A stretch of DNA of 64,000 bases, from NCBI RefSeq assembly GCF_039555335.1, contig NC_092646.1, positions 34,997,380 to 35,061,379 on the forward strand. The letters run 5' to 3'. The translations under genes and the position numbers were made by a program. Below the pieces are notes generated by a model that was given only the letters and a program-made list of their open reading frames with translations, ran no database searches and had not been told where the DNA came from. Positions 36,601 to 47,134 of the stretch are shown here, one piece after another (position 1 is the stretch's first letter; each line of letters opens with the position of its first letter). This DNA comes from Amphiura filiformis (lineage: Eukaryota; Echinodermata; Ophiuroidea; Amphilepidida; Amphiuridae).

Positions 36601-37740
36601 GAATTCGTTTGATTGAATGTGAGCAATTTTGAATTTTATGTAAGCTTTGACCATGGATATCTCGAAATGCTCAAAAAAGGTGAAATGCTTCATATTTATC
36701 CGTGATACTGATAGTCACACCCAAGTTTACACTTTTATATTTTAGGGTTATCTAATAGACTATTTGACGCACTGCGGAGTATTAATATTTCGCCTAGAAA
36801 CTAATCCTGTTTAAGCCCGAATTAAACATAGTAGTTTGCGTCTGACATCAAGGCAAAGGCGCAACGACGGTGCGGACCTGCGCAGTCGGCTTACAGCATT
36901 TTTGGTCTTGTTGACAGGACGTCTTTTTAATTCGGTCTTCAATTACAGGCTCTCGATTTCAAAGGTTTCATCACTATGCCAAACAATTAATTTTCCCAGA
37001 TCTTAAAAACATTATTTAGACAGATCGCTACCATAAACACAGCAAACAAGATAATCATTTTGAACGTTTAAATGATGGGTTATTTTGTTTCATATTCATG
37101 TCACCCCTATCCAGGATAGGACATACCACGTGCTGTCATGAAGATCATAAAAATATTTTAAAAACATGTTATGTCAACAAAAAAAAAAAAATATAATGTG
37201 GAACAATATTACTGTAAAAACTGCAGAGCACTTGAAAGCAAAACATTTGTAAATGTTGAAATAGAAGTTGCCAGAATAAGACTTGAAGTAAAATTGTTGA
37301 CACTCCATAGTTTGTTGGCAGTAACCTTCATTCTTTCTTCTTCAATTCTGCTGAATTCTTTTTTTCATATCGGCCAGCACAGAGCGACCGTTTAAACAAA
37401 CAAACAAACAAACAAACAAACAAACAAACAAACAAACAAACAAACAAACAAACAAACAAACAAACAAACAAACAGACAAACAAACAAACAAACAAACAAA
37501 CAAACAAACAAACAAACACACGTTTTCTGACACCCTTTATGCGCTCATTTGAATAAGTTAAGAGAACTTAGATACCACAATTTATTTCAAACCTTTGTTC
37601 ACACAATTATACATGAGAACCCTTATTGTACGCTAGTATACAAAAATATTTTTTTTACCTTTTCTCACCTTCCCCGCTTCAACAAGACACATGGTAGAAA
37701 GTAAGGCAATCACCGCCACATTGATTATAATTCGATTCAT
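18149..37740 (-). CDS. Gene B: complete secreted HisJ/LAO-type solute-binding protein, 10 exons
   Basis: The ten exons are 37740-37659, 35158-35111, 29310-29223, 28084-28032, 27355-27242, 24900-24713, 23505-23419, 21682-21589, 21187-21062 and 18177-18149. They sum to 909 bases, in frame from ATG to TAG (302 aa). Order: signal peptide (residues 1-22 or so), a Gly-rich linker from exon 1b, lobe 1 (LAGYQVDVVNE; disulfide pair CRIAGKNC; FAHSSIRARSAGFT, where the Arg aligns with the ligand-carboxylate Arg77 of HisJ), lobe 2 (EDVGLASIINALDAGEIDAI; then MVRKDSLLPSWW), and an acidic tail DGNGGDWDF. No channel segment interrupts the two lobes, so this is a free binding protein and not a glutamate receptor. 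It is likely secreted and binds an amino acid or similar ligand. The exon 1b and exon 9 assignments are the least certain parts. Confidence 0.75.
18296..18597. mobile_element. Palindromic element in gene B intron 8
   Basis: Long imperfect inverted arms contain AGTTCTAACGAATGGTTGAT and the complementary ATCAAACATTCGTTAGAACT about 90 bases apart, flanked outward by AATATATTCCCA / TGGGAATATATT. The same element is at 41477-41757 in the gene C unit, so it predates the duplication. Confidence 0.65.
20229..20672. mobile_element. MITE with TGACGTGTCATGTCAAAAGG ends
   Basis: At least 40 bases of near-perfect inverted ends (GTGACGTGTCATGTCAAAAG at left, the reverse complement at right). The C unit lacks it, so it inserted after the duplication. 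Confidence 0.7.
21062..21187 (-). CDS. Gene B exon 8, end of lobe 2
   Basis: 126 bp, phase 1 to 1, TTGCAG|GA to CACG|GTAAGT. It encodes ESIMVRKDSLLPSWWDPAFE, then MLLGSAEYDQICANLDD. It matches the family end '(G)mglRKed.eL...ln.Af..m..dG.Y..i..ky'. If intron 8 were retained, the protein would end two codons later at a TGA. Confidence 0.85.
21589..21682 (-). CDS. Gene B exon 7, lobe 2
   Basis: 94 bp, phase 0 to 1, TTTCAG|ATC to GGAG|GTATGT. It encodes IDAIFVSDDLEGVATDNG and a tail with FDSCLLG. The Asp-rich turn after IDAIF sits where HisJ has the ligand amino-group contact Asp161. Confidence 0.85.
22548..22957. mobile_element. MITE with GGGGCTGTGCAATAATTATG ends
   Basis: Inverted ends of about 28 bases enclose G-rich repeats of the type GGGGCAAGCGATTTTTGGC. 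In gene B intron 6. Confidence 0.7.
23419..23505 (-). CDS. Gene B exon 6, lobe 2
   Basis: 87 bp, phase 0 to 0, TCTTCAG|GAT to GAA|GTAAGT. It encodes DLQLEANQIMIYPEDVG and LASIINALDAGE, the helix before the 'G-iDAi' strand. Being symmetric (0,0), it could be skipped without a frameshift. Confidence 0.85.
24455..24708 (+). repeat. (AATC)n/(CATC)n/(AATT)n microsatellite at gene B exon 5 donor
   Basis: The array runs from 24455 and stops at the splice donor of exon 5: on the transcribed strand the intron reads GTAAGATTGATTAATTGATT. It is subdivided into AATC, CATC, AATC and AATCAATT blocks. Confidence 0.95.
24713..24900 (-). CDS. Gene B exon 5, lobe 1/lobe 2 hinge
   Basis: 188 bp, ACGCAG|CC to GCG|GTAAGATTG, phase 1 to 0. 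It starts SFAHSSIRARSAGFT (the first Ser is completed across the junction), the equivalent of 'SLSITEKRQQEIAFT' in HisJ with the ligand-binding Arg kept. It continues through VPVLFTRPGNPGG and INADDLSGNNVGFLEAWW, the hinge strand into lobe 2. The GATT microsatellite starts at the fifth intron base. Confidence 0.9.
24901..27241. other. Gene B intron 4, no gene recognised
   Basis: Unique AT-rich DNA with short stretches shared with gene C intron 4 (for example CAGTCACGATCGACGGA at about 26200 and 48003). No exon between exons 5 and 4. Confidence 0.5.
27242..27355 (-). CDS. Gene B exon 4
   Basis: 114 bp, TTTCAG|TA to ATG T|GTACGT. It encodes CRIAGKNCSISQGDF, then DCW, NNLPQRALMGKWIDACM. The first two Cys have the HisJ/LAO disulfide spacing (six residues between). 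Confidence 0.9.
27570..27965 (-). mobile_element. tRNA-derived SINE, degenerate
   Basis: The minus strand from 27965 has GAGGTTAGCTCAATCGACAA (A-box-like) and GCGGGTTGGAACCC (B-box-like). The tail near 27640-27580 has ATGTAAAGTGTGCTGAGG and CACTATAAATCACTG. Related fragments lie at about 20145-20215 and 43180-43340. In gene B intron 3. Confidence 0.5.
28032..28084 (-). CDS. Gene B exon 3
   Basis: 53 bp, TTGTAG|A to GAAG|GTAATT. It encodes DSVTNQLAGYQVDVVNE, the conserved beta1/alpha1 motif of SBP_bac_3. Confidence 0.9.
29036..29117 (+). mobile_element. L2-type 3' tail with (ATT)n
   Basis: TTTTGTAAAGCGCCTTGAGT followed by ATTGCGCTATATAAGAAATA and ATT repeats: the 3' end of an L2-clade LINE or dependent SINE. 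The rest is missing or unrecognisable. Confidence 0.6.
29223..29310 (-). CDS. Gene B exon 2
   Basis: 88 bp, TTATAG|G to TATGC|GTAAGT, phase 1 to 2. It encodes LHYDPRIWNF and PIKQIY, starting the binding domain. Same size and phases as gene A exon 2. Confidence 0.85.
29412..29560. mobile_element. GATTTCAACTGGAATAG-type MITE fragment
   Basis: Contains GGTGTAGATTTCAAATGGGG and the inverted-type end GGATTTCAACTGGAATAGTC. Related sequences lie at 20710-20770, 43380-43440, 50500-50570, 53848-54035 and 61013-61303. Confidence 0.5.
31887..31937 (+). repeat. (AACT)n microsatellite
   Basis: About twelve units of AACT with one substitution, at the edge of a CAGCAAACAC-type repeat fragment (31750-31885). 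Confidence 0.9.
32460..32720 (+). repeat. Small tandem duplication
   Basis: Two copies of about 110 bases, each starting TAATGAGGTTA(G/A)TTTGGTCA and continuing ATGATTGTATGGACCATCCC, about 150 bases apart. Confidence 0.75.
32932..33498. mobile_element. MITE with AGTTCGGGGGCACTCGTAAT ends
   Basis: About 30 bases of inverted ends, ending AGTGCCCCCGAACT on the right. Internal repeats TGATTTCACATACG/TGATATCACATACG. In gene B intron 1b (between exons 1b and 2). Confidence 0.75.
33500..35110. other. Gene B intron 1b, no gene recognised
   Basis: It holds only a fragment CACGATCTGGTCCATGGGAG (33712) that also occurs at about 31203, and AT-rich unique sequence. No conserved exon. Confidence 0.5.
35111..35158 (-). 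CDS. Gene B exon 1b, Gly-rich linker
   Basis: A 48-bp open stretch between TTGCAG and GTATGT, phase 1 to phase 1. It encodes GGEIGEMIIGGGETG between the signal peptide and the binding domain. It can be included or skipped without changing the frame. No counterpart was seen in genes A or C. It resembles the Gly/Ser stalk of the membrane-anchor exons in role. Confidence 0.5.
35968..36566. mobile_element. MITE with inverted arms longer than 100 bp
   Basis: CAAAAAGTATTCTTACACTT at the left pairs with the right end. The arms also share CACATTATGACACC and ATTGAATTCAATGTGAC-type sequence. In the intron between gene B exons 1 and 1b. Confidence 0.75.
37395..37517 (+). repeat. (AAAC)n microsatellite
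   Basis: About 30 AAAC units with one interruption (AGAC). About 140 bases inside the first intron of gene B. Confidence 0.95.
37659..37740 (-). CDS. Gene B exon 1, signal peptide
   Basis: ATG at 37740 starts MNRIIINVAVIALLSTMCLV followed by EAGKVRK, a classic signal peptide with a basic n-region, hydrophobic core and small residue before the cut. Two donors are possible. AAG|GTGAGA at 37669 would give phase 0; AAAAG|GTAAAA at 37659 gives phase 1. Only the second fits the phase-1 acceptors downstream, so I chose it. Confidence 0.65.
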
Positions 37741-37883
37741 CGTTTCAATGTTTTATGATGAAATGAGAGATGAAAAATCTACACGCTTATATCTGGTCAA
37801 AATGAATATAACCTCTATACGACGACGACGTGGTAACCATTAAGATAAATGAGATAATGGACAAATAGAGCGAATTGAAAGTC

Positions 37884-37891
37884 TATATATA
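37884..37891 (-). promoter_or_regulatory. Candidate TATA box of gene B
   Basis: TATATATA lies about 145 bases upstream of the gene B ATG in transcription order. It would give a 5' leader of roughly 110 bases. The motif is palindromic and the region AT-rich, so this is weak evidence. Confidence 0.25.
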
Positions 37892-37899
37892 GGCCTAAA

Positions 37900-39640
37900 A
37901 CTGGGGTCACGGTTAGTTGAAATACCTAAAAAGAGATGCTACCCCATTATCAATTGTTAACAGGTCAACTGGAGCCAAATCTGCCCCTGGACGCACACAG
38001 AGCGTATCGTTACCAGAAGGCTTTACCTGTACCGTTGCACTCATTGCCACTTCAATAGTTGAAATCAGTTGATAATTTTAAAAATTGTGATCGAAAACAT
38101 AAGGATAGAACGAAATCAAAAGTTGCACTTTAATGTTCTAATTAATGAAAAGCACGGCGCTAGTCCTCTTATTCGTGAAAGCTTTGTGTACAAATCAATT
38201 TGTACAATTTGTTTCAAAAAAATCGGTGGTCTCGGAGATATGACCAATAGTGTAAAGTAGTCTTAAAATAGCTTGGGTCACTTTCGTGTCTTTGTGTAGC
38301 AAAAGTAACCAAAATGAGTTGAATCATGAACCATCAGGTTTCAATTTAAAACAATGGAGTATTTAAAGTGGTAAATCTTTGGGCACATACTTTATTATTG
38401 ATAACCAAGTTCTTTTCCACTTACCTACGTTACCATTCGCTTTGATGATTTACTAATATTATATATTTTGTGACTGCAATTTGGTGTCTTCAATGTGTTT
38501 TAAGCTTACCATGAATTTAAGGCTGATATCTGGTTATGCTCCGTTTAGAATTTCTGTCTGATCGTCGGCTTTTGCAGGCAACAGAATGCATATTGGTTCA
38601 CAATTATGTGGGTCTCTTGATGATATACTTACTTTGTATTCATTGTGACAACAACTTAATCTTCGTCTGGAAACAGGGTTCCAGACTGATTTCGGAACAG
38701 CTGTAGTCTTCGGCGCCGTATCAACCCTCATATAAAAGCCCTCGTGGCGAGCACGAAAGCTTGTTTCAACGTCTATTCTATACTTATTAGAAACGTTGAC
38801 CTTTGACCATTATTTTGATTTATACCTGTTATCAAACCTATGTTGTGATTGACACCAAAATGAGGTATCTCTTTGTATATTTCGTATGCCGGCCAATGAC
38901 TGACCTTGATATGTACGCTTGATTGGGTACTGCTATAGCATCCAATTTACGACTGAATTGTTTAGCACCTGGTCAGTAAATAATCATCCAGGGAACACAG
39001 TACTTTGACTATGGAGTGAACATGGTGAAAGACCCATTATTGTTTAGGCGCGGATAAATAAAAGCACAGGTCCTTAGCGTGTATAGCAGAACATTATAAA
39101 TAATAGAATGTTTGGAATTTTGTAACTAAAATACTAACTGCATTTTGCGTTATTTATCTATTTATGCCTATTTATTTAAATGTTTATTAACTGACTTATT
39201 TATTTGGTAGATTAGTAAGTAATCATTGGTTTATTATTGATTAATGATATCTTGAAAACTGAAAACTTGATTGATTGATCGATTGGTAGCCATTTCACAA
39301 AATTTTATGTGGAACGTCTATGTGAATAACATCGTGCATTAGATAAATATTAGTATTGATTTATTCTATTCAGCAATATCAAGGACTACTATAAAACTTT
39401 TCACAGAAAATATATAGTTAGTTGGCTAAGTAGTAAAGCATTGAGTTTCAGAACCGAGAGGTCTTCCCAGCTCCGCCTACTTTTTACAAGGCTGAGAATT
39501 TTTTTTGAACTGCTAACTTATTTGGCGCCCGATCTGAACTAGTCCTTTTCTGATGGATGTGTCTCTTACAGGCACACTCCCCCTGGAATCCAAACCAGGT
39601 TCCCGTCCTTTTTAAGTACACATCCCTTACTTAAATTAAT
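37900..39640. other. Upstream of gene B signal exon, no gene recognised
   Basis: No exon with family similarity. An open minus-strand stretch at 38731-38534 ends in a donor-like CAAAGTAAGT but has no similarity or signal features, so I do not call it. Confidence 0.4.
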
Positions 39641-40553
39641 TCTAAAAAGCAAACTAGCACCATCTAACCAGCAGAGGCACTTTGGATTGATCTAAATAAA
39701 ACATTAAAGAGGCGGAAAATAATTTATAAAAACTGTTTACTAGTATTTCATTAAAAAAATCCAAAATGGACAAAATGAGTTGCTAGAGATCCATGTTGTA
39801 TTTAATTACACTTGTCTGCGTCAACAACAGTATGCGCTTATTCGCTTCTCTTATTTTTGTTTCTGTCTGTCGCCGCCTCTCTCTCAAATGTGTTCAGGAC
39901 AATATAATTTATCCGTTCCGCTTGTGTGCTGTTGAAATGAAGCAGTCACACAACGTAATCGTCCTGACCAAAATAATAATTTGACAAATTTATCCCCGAA
40001 TACTCTTACATGTAGGATGCCCCTGTCTGACTGCTATGGTGCTTGCCGCGCGACGGCGTATGAGCCAATGATGACCCTTAGTTGTGCACGTTTGTCATGT
40101 TTGTCTACAAACAGCGTGTGTGAAATTCGCTGAGCGACAGTGGCATGATGATGAAACTAGTATAATACTTGCAAGTGTGTTCTGAATTAAATGAAACTTA
40201 CAACAGAAAGGAATTATGGCATAGTATGCCGTCTTTTTAGCGAGATAGTTAGAATTTGGAACGGAGATCTCAAACAGATTGGTTCAGTCTAGGAATCAGC
40301 GCTCACTAAACTTTCGCGTTCACTAAATTATAATACGAGTATGTTTCTACATTGCTGCATGGTTCGACTGTGTGTGTAATCAGTGGCGTATGAGTTTTGG
40401 ATGAAGAGGAATGGGTTTTTGGCATTGAGAAAATTAAGGGGGGCGGGGGGTACAGGACTTTGGCATTTTTTTCATAGGGCAATAAGGGCATTATGTAATT
40501 ATTTATTGTTACACTATCCAGAGATGGAACCGAACCGAGACTGTGGGTCAGTC

Positions 40554-40592
40554 TATGCAGCTACAATCCTAACAATAAGTACCAGGATGGGG
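40554..40592 (-). pseudogene. Short remnant of membrane-anchor exon
   Basis: The minus strand reads PILVLIVRIVAA then a stop. Flanking DNA (40600-40740) matches that beside the 15.8-kb remnant (16340-16480), which shows it is the same site in the duplicated unit. Only about 13 codons remain. Confidence 0.45.
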
Positions 40593-41361
40593 TTTATTGG
40601 CAAGGCACATACCCGTAACGTCGACAGTTGAGTGCCCCAGGCCGGGCTGCTTCATCTTTTACCCATTTTTATGCCACTATCTACAGTATAAGTATAATGA
40701 TAATTTTTTTCTTAAAGTGTGGTCAGTGATCGACTTTGTGTTTACTTGTTTATATGGTTGATGATTTTTATTTATGGACCGTTATTATTATTTTAATGCC
40801 GGAGGGGCCGGGAGAACATTGAGATTTAAGGGGAAAATTACCCAACCCCCTACTGCGATGAACCCCTGATGAGATTTAATTGTTTTTCTTGAAGTATAGT
40901 ACACGAAGCACTTTTTGGCGCTAAAAAAAGTTATGGTACAAATATACAAATACAACTTATAAGTTCCCCCTGAATACTTTTTAAAACAAATCGAAAAATA
41001 TTTGACAAAATGAAAATATGCAAAAGTGTATGGGTAGCCTTTTTTTTGTTTTACACGTATGGACCAAATTATAGCGTCACACGTCATTGCGTTTAGTCAC
41101 AATGGTTTATTGTGTAAAAAAAAGAGACCGTTTTAAACCGTGTTGCATCTGAGTCCATAGGAGTCAGCTCTCAAACAATACAGTAGGCCAGGTCTATTGT
41201 TTGTTATGTAGCACAGACCTCGAAATGTTGATTAGTGTCCATAGGGTTAATTTCGGAGGGCAGAGTTAACTACACTTACTATTACTTGCCTACATGTAGG
41301 TCATAGATTCCCATACTTCTACAATAAAAATACCGTTGTTATTTATACAGTCAATTGAAAG

Positions 41362-41390
41362 CTAAAGATCCCAATCACCAGCGTTACCGT
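41362..41390 (-). pseudogene. Gene C last-exon homologue without AG acceptor
   Basis: The 29 bases read DGNAGDWDL and TAG in the frame expected after exon 8, matching gene B exon 9. The two bases before it are TG (CTAATG|AC), where gene B has AG (CTGTAG|AC). Either the exon is no longer spliced or gene C ends elsewhere. A sequencing error or polymorphism is also possible. Confidence 0.4.
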
Positions 41391-44300
41391 CATTAGAAAT
41401 TTGAAAAGAATTAGCAGATTAGTGATTTGTCAAAATTGTCGCACAGCTTTTCAGAACCCAATTAAGATAAAGGTCCCTATACAGACTTTTTTGTGGATGT
41501 AGAATAATCGATGTAACCGATCTATGTTATTTTATATATTCCCATTCTATTTCTGGCAATATTTAAGTTCTAACGAATGTTTGATACCGTAAAACCGATA
41601 ATATATTTCTACCCGATATTATACATAAACACATTATCGATTGTACATCATCGAACATTCGTTAGAACTTAAACATTACTGGGTATAGAATGGGAATAGA
41701 TTAAATAACGTAGATATGTTTCATCGATTATTCTATACGTCTAATACTCGGAGTCTGTAGTAGCTGCTTTAATTATGGACTTCATTCGTTTGGTACAATG
41801 GTTATTAACTACTTTCACGATGTTGCTATGTCATTGTTGCATAATCACTTAATAACTCAATGACACTCAAACTTAATCATTTTTATTTCTTTTGGGATTT
41901 ATTTTTGCTTTTGTTTTGTTTTTCATTTTAAGATAATGCGAAGACCCGAAGAACTGTGGGTAACAACATTTTTAATATTAGCTTAAATACTTTTATTTAA
42001 GAGTAAATATCCCTTAAAAATAGGGCCAAATAAAAAGTTGGTTTCAGGAAAAAATTGAAAAAGACAAAGCGGTTTTCATTTTTCTTAGTACAAAAGTCAC
42101 TAGCTCATTCTTTATTATTATTATTATATTTTGGTCACTTTTGTTCTTTTACCCTTATAAATGCACAAAATAAAAAATAAAATAAAAATATCAAAACATG
42201 GGAAAAATTCTAATGCACGAAAATATGAATTTTTAAAAGCTACGCGCGCGATCTCCTGACACAAAACACTTTTTTATTTTGCCTATTTTATGCGAATTTA
42301 TTTTATATTATAGCATAAAATGATCACCAATAGGAATTTTTACTTTCTTAGAGAAGAGCAGACAATGCAACTAACTGTTTGAATATATTTCTACATGTTT
42401 ATGCTACAGTAAAATGTCCCTTTCTTCCCACCAATACCCTAAATTCTTCAGCATTTGGTGTACACATGATAGTTCCAGTAAAAAATGGTTATATTTTTAA
42501 GTGTATTTCAATGGGAGGTTTATTTAGTGGTGTAGATTTAACACCATTATGATGTAGATTTAACATCTATAATGTAATGTAAGTAGTGGTTTTGCTGCTC
42601 TTCTAAGTTCATTTATAAAATGTCCGCCCAGCTTAAGGTGAGTAGTCGATGCAAATTTCAGCGGCCGTCCTTCCTGGTATGTTCCCTGTATGAATTGAAA
42701 TATGAAATGATTATTACAATTATTATTTAATACTATTAGTTATAAAACTGTTCGTAGTTATAAAAACTCAAAGGATAACCATTCTTTTGCAAAGTCATAT
42801 AAGTGTATTCTTGCGATGTTTCTCATAATTCGAATTGCAAACATGATTAGAAGATTAAGTGTTTAGCATTAAATAAATATGTTTAGTTTTTAATATGTTT
42901 AGATAATGTTTAAATGTTTCAGATTAAGCAATTTTGGACAAGAACGTGTCCAGATTTCGTGTTGAGAATCTAAACACGATTACTTCAAGTTCTATCAAAG
43001 AATCAGATTGGCTAAGGCCTGGGTTTTAGGGTCTATTATATTTCTTGATGTGATTTGGGCCTATGACCTGGGTTATATCTTACATGCAGCCAATCAGGCA
43101 AACTTGGCATTCTTCTCCAAGTGGAAGCAACGTTGTTCTACATAATAACAATAAATAATAAATTCGGGGACTTATAGTGCGCGATGCCAACACACAGACC
43201 TCTGTGCACACTTTACATATTTTTACTGATCACGCTGGCTGCACATCCTATAGGCCTAAAACTTTTTCCACATTCAGGGACGCAGCTCAATATAAGGCGC
43301 AGTTGCCTAATCGACCTATATACAACCATCGCAGCCAGCTCCTCGAGAAACGAACGTTTAAACCAAAACAACTAGACGGGTGTATATTTCAAATGGAATC
43401 CCCCATTCAGGTAACCCCATTAGAAATCCACACTCTCTGACTGCAAAAAGAGTGTTCAGCGTTTAAACTGGTTACCGCGGGTCATCACTGACCAGTCATG
43501 TAGAGAATGTAATGGTACTTTGACTAGGGTAGCTTTTTAGTGAAACTTTTGAAAATGCATCTTTTTCATTCAAGGGGTCACCATGGCTACAAACTTTGAG
43601 TTATCCAGACAAATGAGGTATCAGAATTTTCGGAATTAATATTCGTTTGTTTTTTCTATTTCATTTTTTAAATTTGATGCATATATATTGAATTTTGTCT
43701 CGTAAGAAAGGGAGTAATTACTTTTTGGTAGTAGTTTATTTCAACCAGAGTAGTCCTATCACTTCACTTACCATGTACCTCTGGATCATCGAGGTTATCG
43801 CATATTTCTTGGTACTCCGGGGAGTCGAGCAGCATCTCGAAAGCTGGATTCCACCACGATTCCAGAAGCGAATCTTTGCGAGTCATGATAGATTCTCCTG
43901 CAAATAATGGGTATATTGTGACAATTAGTTATTTTGTATGTCGTTGCTCAAACTGACGAATACCAGAATCCGGGGTTGGGTGGGGATGGGTGGAGGTAGG
44001 TGGGATGGAGGGTGGTAACTGGATATATTTTTGACGGGGTGTGAGACTCCAGACTGGAAACTCTTACCCATTTCAAAGAGCCAGATGGACAGATACCCAT
44101 TTCTAAGGATTTTCTTAAAAATATAGACCCACATCTAAGGATTTCTTTTGAAATATAGACCCATTTTCCCCGAAAAGATCAAGATATAGCTCTACACGTC
44201 ATGCTCATGGAAAAGGGGTTTATTTCAAAAACGGACCCAAGTCTAATGATTTTCTAGCAAAATTAGGGACCCATGTCTCAGGATTTTTTGCAAGAAAGCA

Positions 44301-46831
44301 ACCTATTGAAGCGGCACATCCCCGTATGCCTCTTGTATGGGAGTACCCCGACCAGAAAACTATAAACCACCCCTTTATGACACGTGAAGCGACAAAAGCA
44401 CCAGTAACGATATATTTCTGTTTTCGCCGTAGAAGTGATGTAACAGGATAGGAAATAGGTAAAAACAATATCGCCCTGTGCTACAAGCAGATTCATAGAT
44501 TGAATACCCGGGTTGAGTACACCTTTTTCGTAACTGACCACTTCGGTGCTGTTGGCGGCGTTTGGCTCTGCTAACTCCAATTAGGCTGGAGTTAGCGAAA
44601 CAGAAAACTGAAAGTGAGGTCGAAGATGTAAATTACATACTCCCAATTATGCAAATAAAAATGCTACATATACATTGGGTACACACAATTCATGTGTTTT
44701 TTAAAGGTATTTGGTTTTACACACATCGGAAGTAAACCCTTAATGACCTTTGACCTCAAATCTGTGTTTGAGTGGCGTTATTGTCCTACTTATTTTGTGG
44801 GAGAAGTAGCATTTTGAGTTGAAATCACGTTTTTGACCATGTGACTTTTGCCCCCATGAGTTTCATGTTACATGTATTGGCATGATCATTGATGTTTGTG
44901 ACAAAGTTAGGTCAAAATATGTGTAAGCATGACGTGAGAACTAGAGCAAATGTAAATGTAGAGAGAAGAAAGTCACGTCACGGCTGTGTAAAGAACCTGT
45001 ACGATAAAGGTCACAGGGACAAGAAAGAAGACTCTGTAAGGAAAAACAGACTTGACGTATGTCTGGGCTACAAGCATACAATAATCTACAAGCAAGGAAC
45101 TATAAATTACGCGCTAATACACTCTAAACACTATATATGTATGTGGCCTCTTTGCTTCATATCAATTTATAAGTGCTCTTTTTTAAAAGACATAGTTCAT
45201 TGAATTTACAACCGTATGACAAAACAGGCCAAAATAGTAACTTTTTGCACAAGATCTGCAATTTATCATTGCTCATTCTAGTGACTCTAGTATAAGTGTG
45301 CTTTTTCATTTAATGACATAAAATTTGAAAAATATTGTAAGGAACACTGTCTTGAGGTTTTGACCTTTAAAACCTACATTTTGGTCAAAAAATGTGCTTG
45401 GATAGGTAGTTTTCAACAGATTTTCCACATTCGCCTTACTATAACATTGAATTGCGTTATCTGTTGACCTAGTGACGAAAAGTGTTTTAAGGAGAAAGTG
45501 TTAGCTTTCGTTTGATGTAAATAAATTCTGATTGGATGAATCGAACACTTGAGGTTTCCGCAAAAACCAATGAAAGAGGCCTATTTTTTCAGCGAGAAGC
45601 TCCACAGCTCGTACATTGCTATGCACTCAACCGTATAGTGTAATGAAAAACTGTGGTGGAGACATTCACTGCTTGTTGTTCTCTGCTTGGAAGCTCTGGG
45701 CGAAAAAATGTGTGCTCAGGTGTATCGAGGTGGAAACTGTGCGCAGGATGGTATATAAGAAAATCGTTTTAGTATCGAAACTTTTCCATATGAATCTCTA
45801 CAGATTACGTGGTTTGTAACATACCGCCAAGCAAGCAAGATTCATATGTCATGATAGCTTCCAGTCCATTCTCAATTGCAACACCTTCAAGATCATTGGA
45901 CATGAAGATAGCATCGATCTGAAATGATTTAGTTTAAAGAATACAATAATAAGTGAATAAGTAAGTATTGGTTATTTGAAAAGGTAATCACATTTTGTTA
46001 AGATAGGGAAGTCGGGAACACCCTGTTAATACAAGTGAGCTTGTGTTATAATCTCCACGTGACCCAGGGGCCCTTTACCAAGACCACCAAGTGATCAATT
46101 GATTTCCAAGTTTACACAAAATGTAATCAAATTTACTTACACTTTCTAAATTATTAAAAGAAAGTTTATTGACGAAATCCGTACAAACACTTCTTGTCAA
46201 GTAAAACACCCCCGGATATCCGTTAAAATGTGCAGGATAACCATCCACTGTGCCAAAGGTTCCTATTCTTTAGTTCCCCTCAAGTTCGGTTGTGACGTCA
46301 ATGCTTTTTCGCAGTTGTTGTACGCGTGTGGGTATGTAATCTCGGCGAGATTTACATTATGCGCGTGATTCAATTACTGTGACTAGCGTAATACCATTAT
46401 AAGTCTCTAATCTGTGTTTCTGACTACAGTAAAATCTTTATGTATTCGTCATCACTCGTCTAAACATATCTAAATCTGCAAAATACTTACTTGACCTCTA
46501 GCGAGTGCACGTCTAATCGTGGCCAAACCCGCATCCTCCGTATAGACCAGAGCCTGGTCTTCCGGTAGTTGAAACTCCTGAAGAAACAAGGAAAGACATT
46601 ACCGGATAAAAATAATTGTTAATCTATACCTGAATACATGACAAATGCCAGAACCCCAATTGACCATGCCAACGTGCACAGTGATATTCTGCACATTTAT
46701 GGTGACGTAATCTTGGTTTATTTACAAATGCTTCTATATATATAAACAATTCTATAACCTCACAGTCCGTTATTCAAAATCGTGTTCGCGTACTGTGATG
46801 CGTTTGGACGAATCAACCAACCAACCAACAA

Positions 46832-46906
<75 letters not shown>

Positions 46907-46926
46907 TATTCATTCATTTATTCGCG

Positions 46927-46977
<51 letters not shown>

Positions 46978-46980
46978 CCG

Positions 46981-47054
<74 letters not shown>

Positions 47055-47084
47055 TATTCAATCAATTAATCAATCAATCAATCA

Positions 47085-47134
<50 letters not shown>

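Noticed and set aside
37328-37533. Cys-Leu-Phe-Val repeat frames
   Set aside because: They are translations of the AAAC microsatellite.
38534-38731. 65-codon minus-strand frame ending near a donor-like site
   Set aside because: No signal peptide, no similarity to the cluster and no duplicate in the other units.
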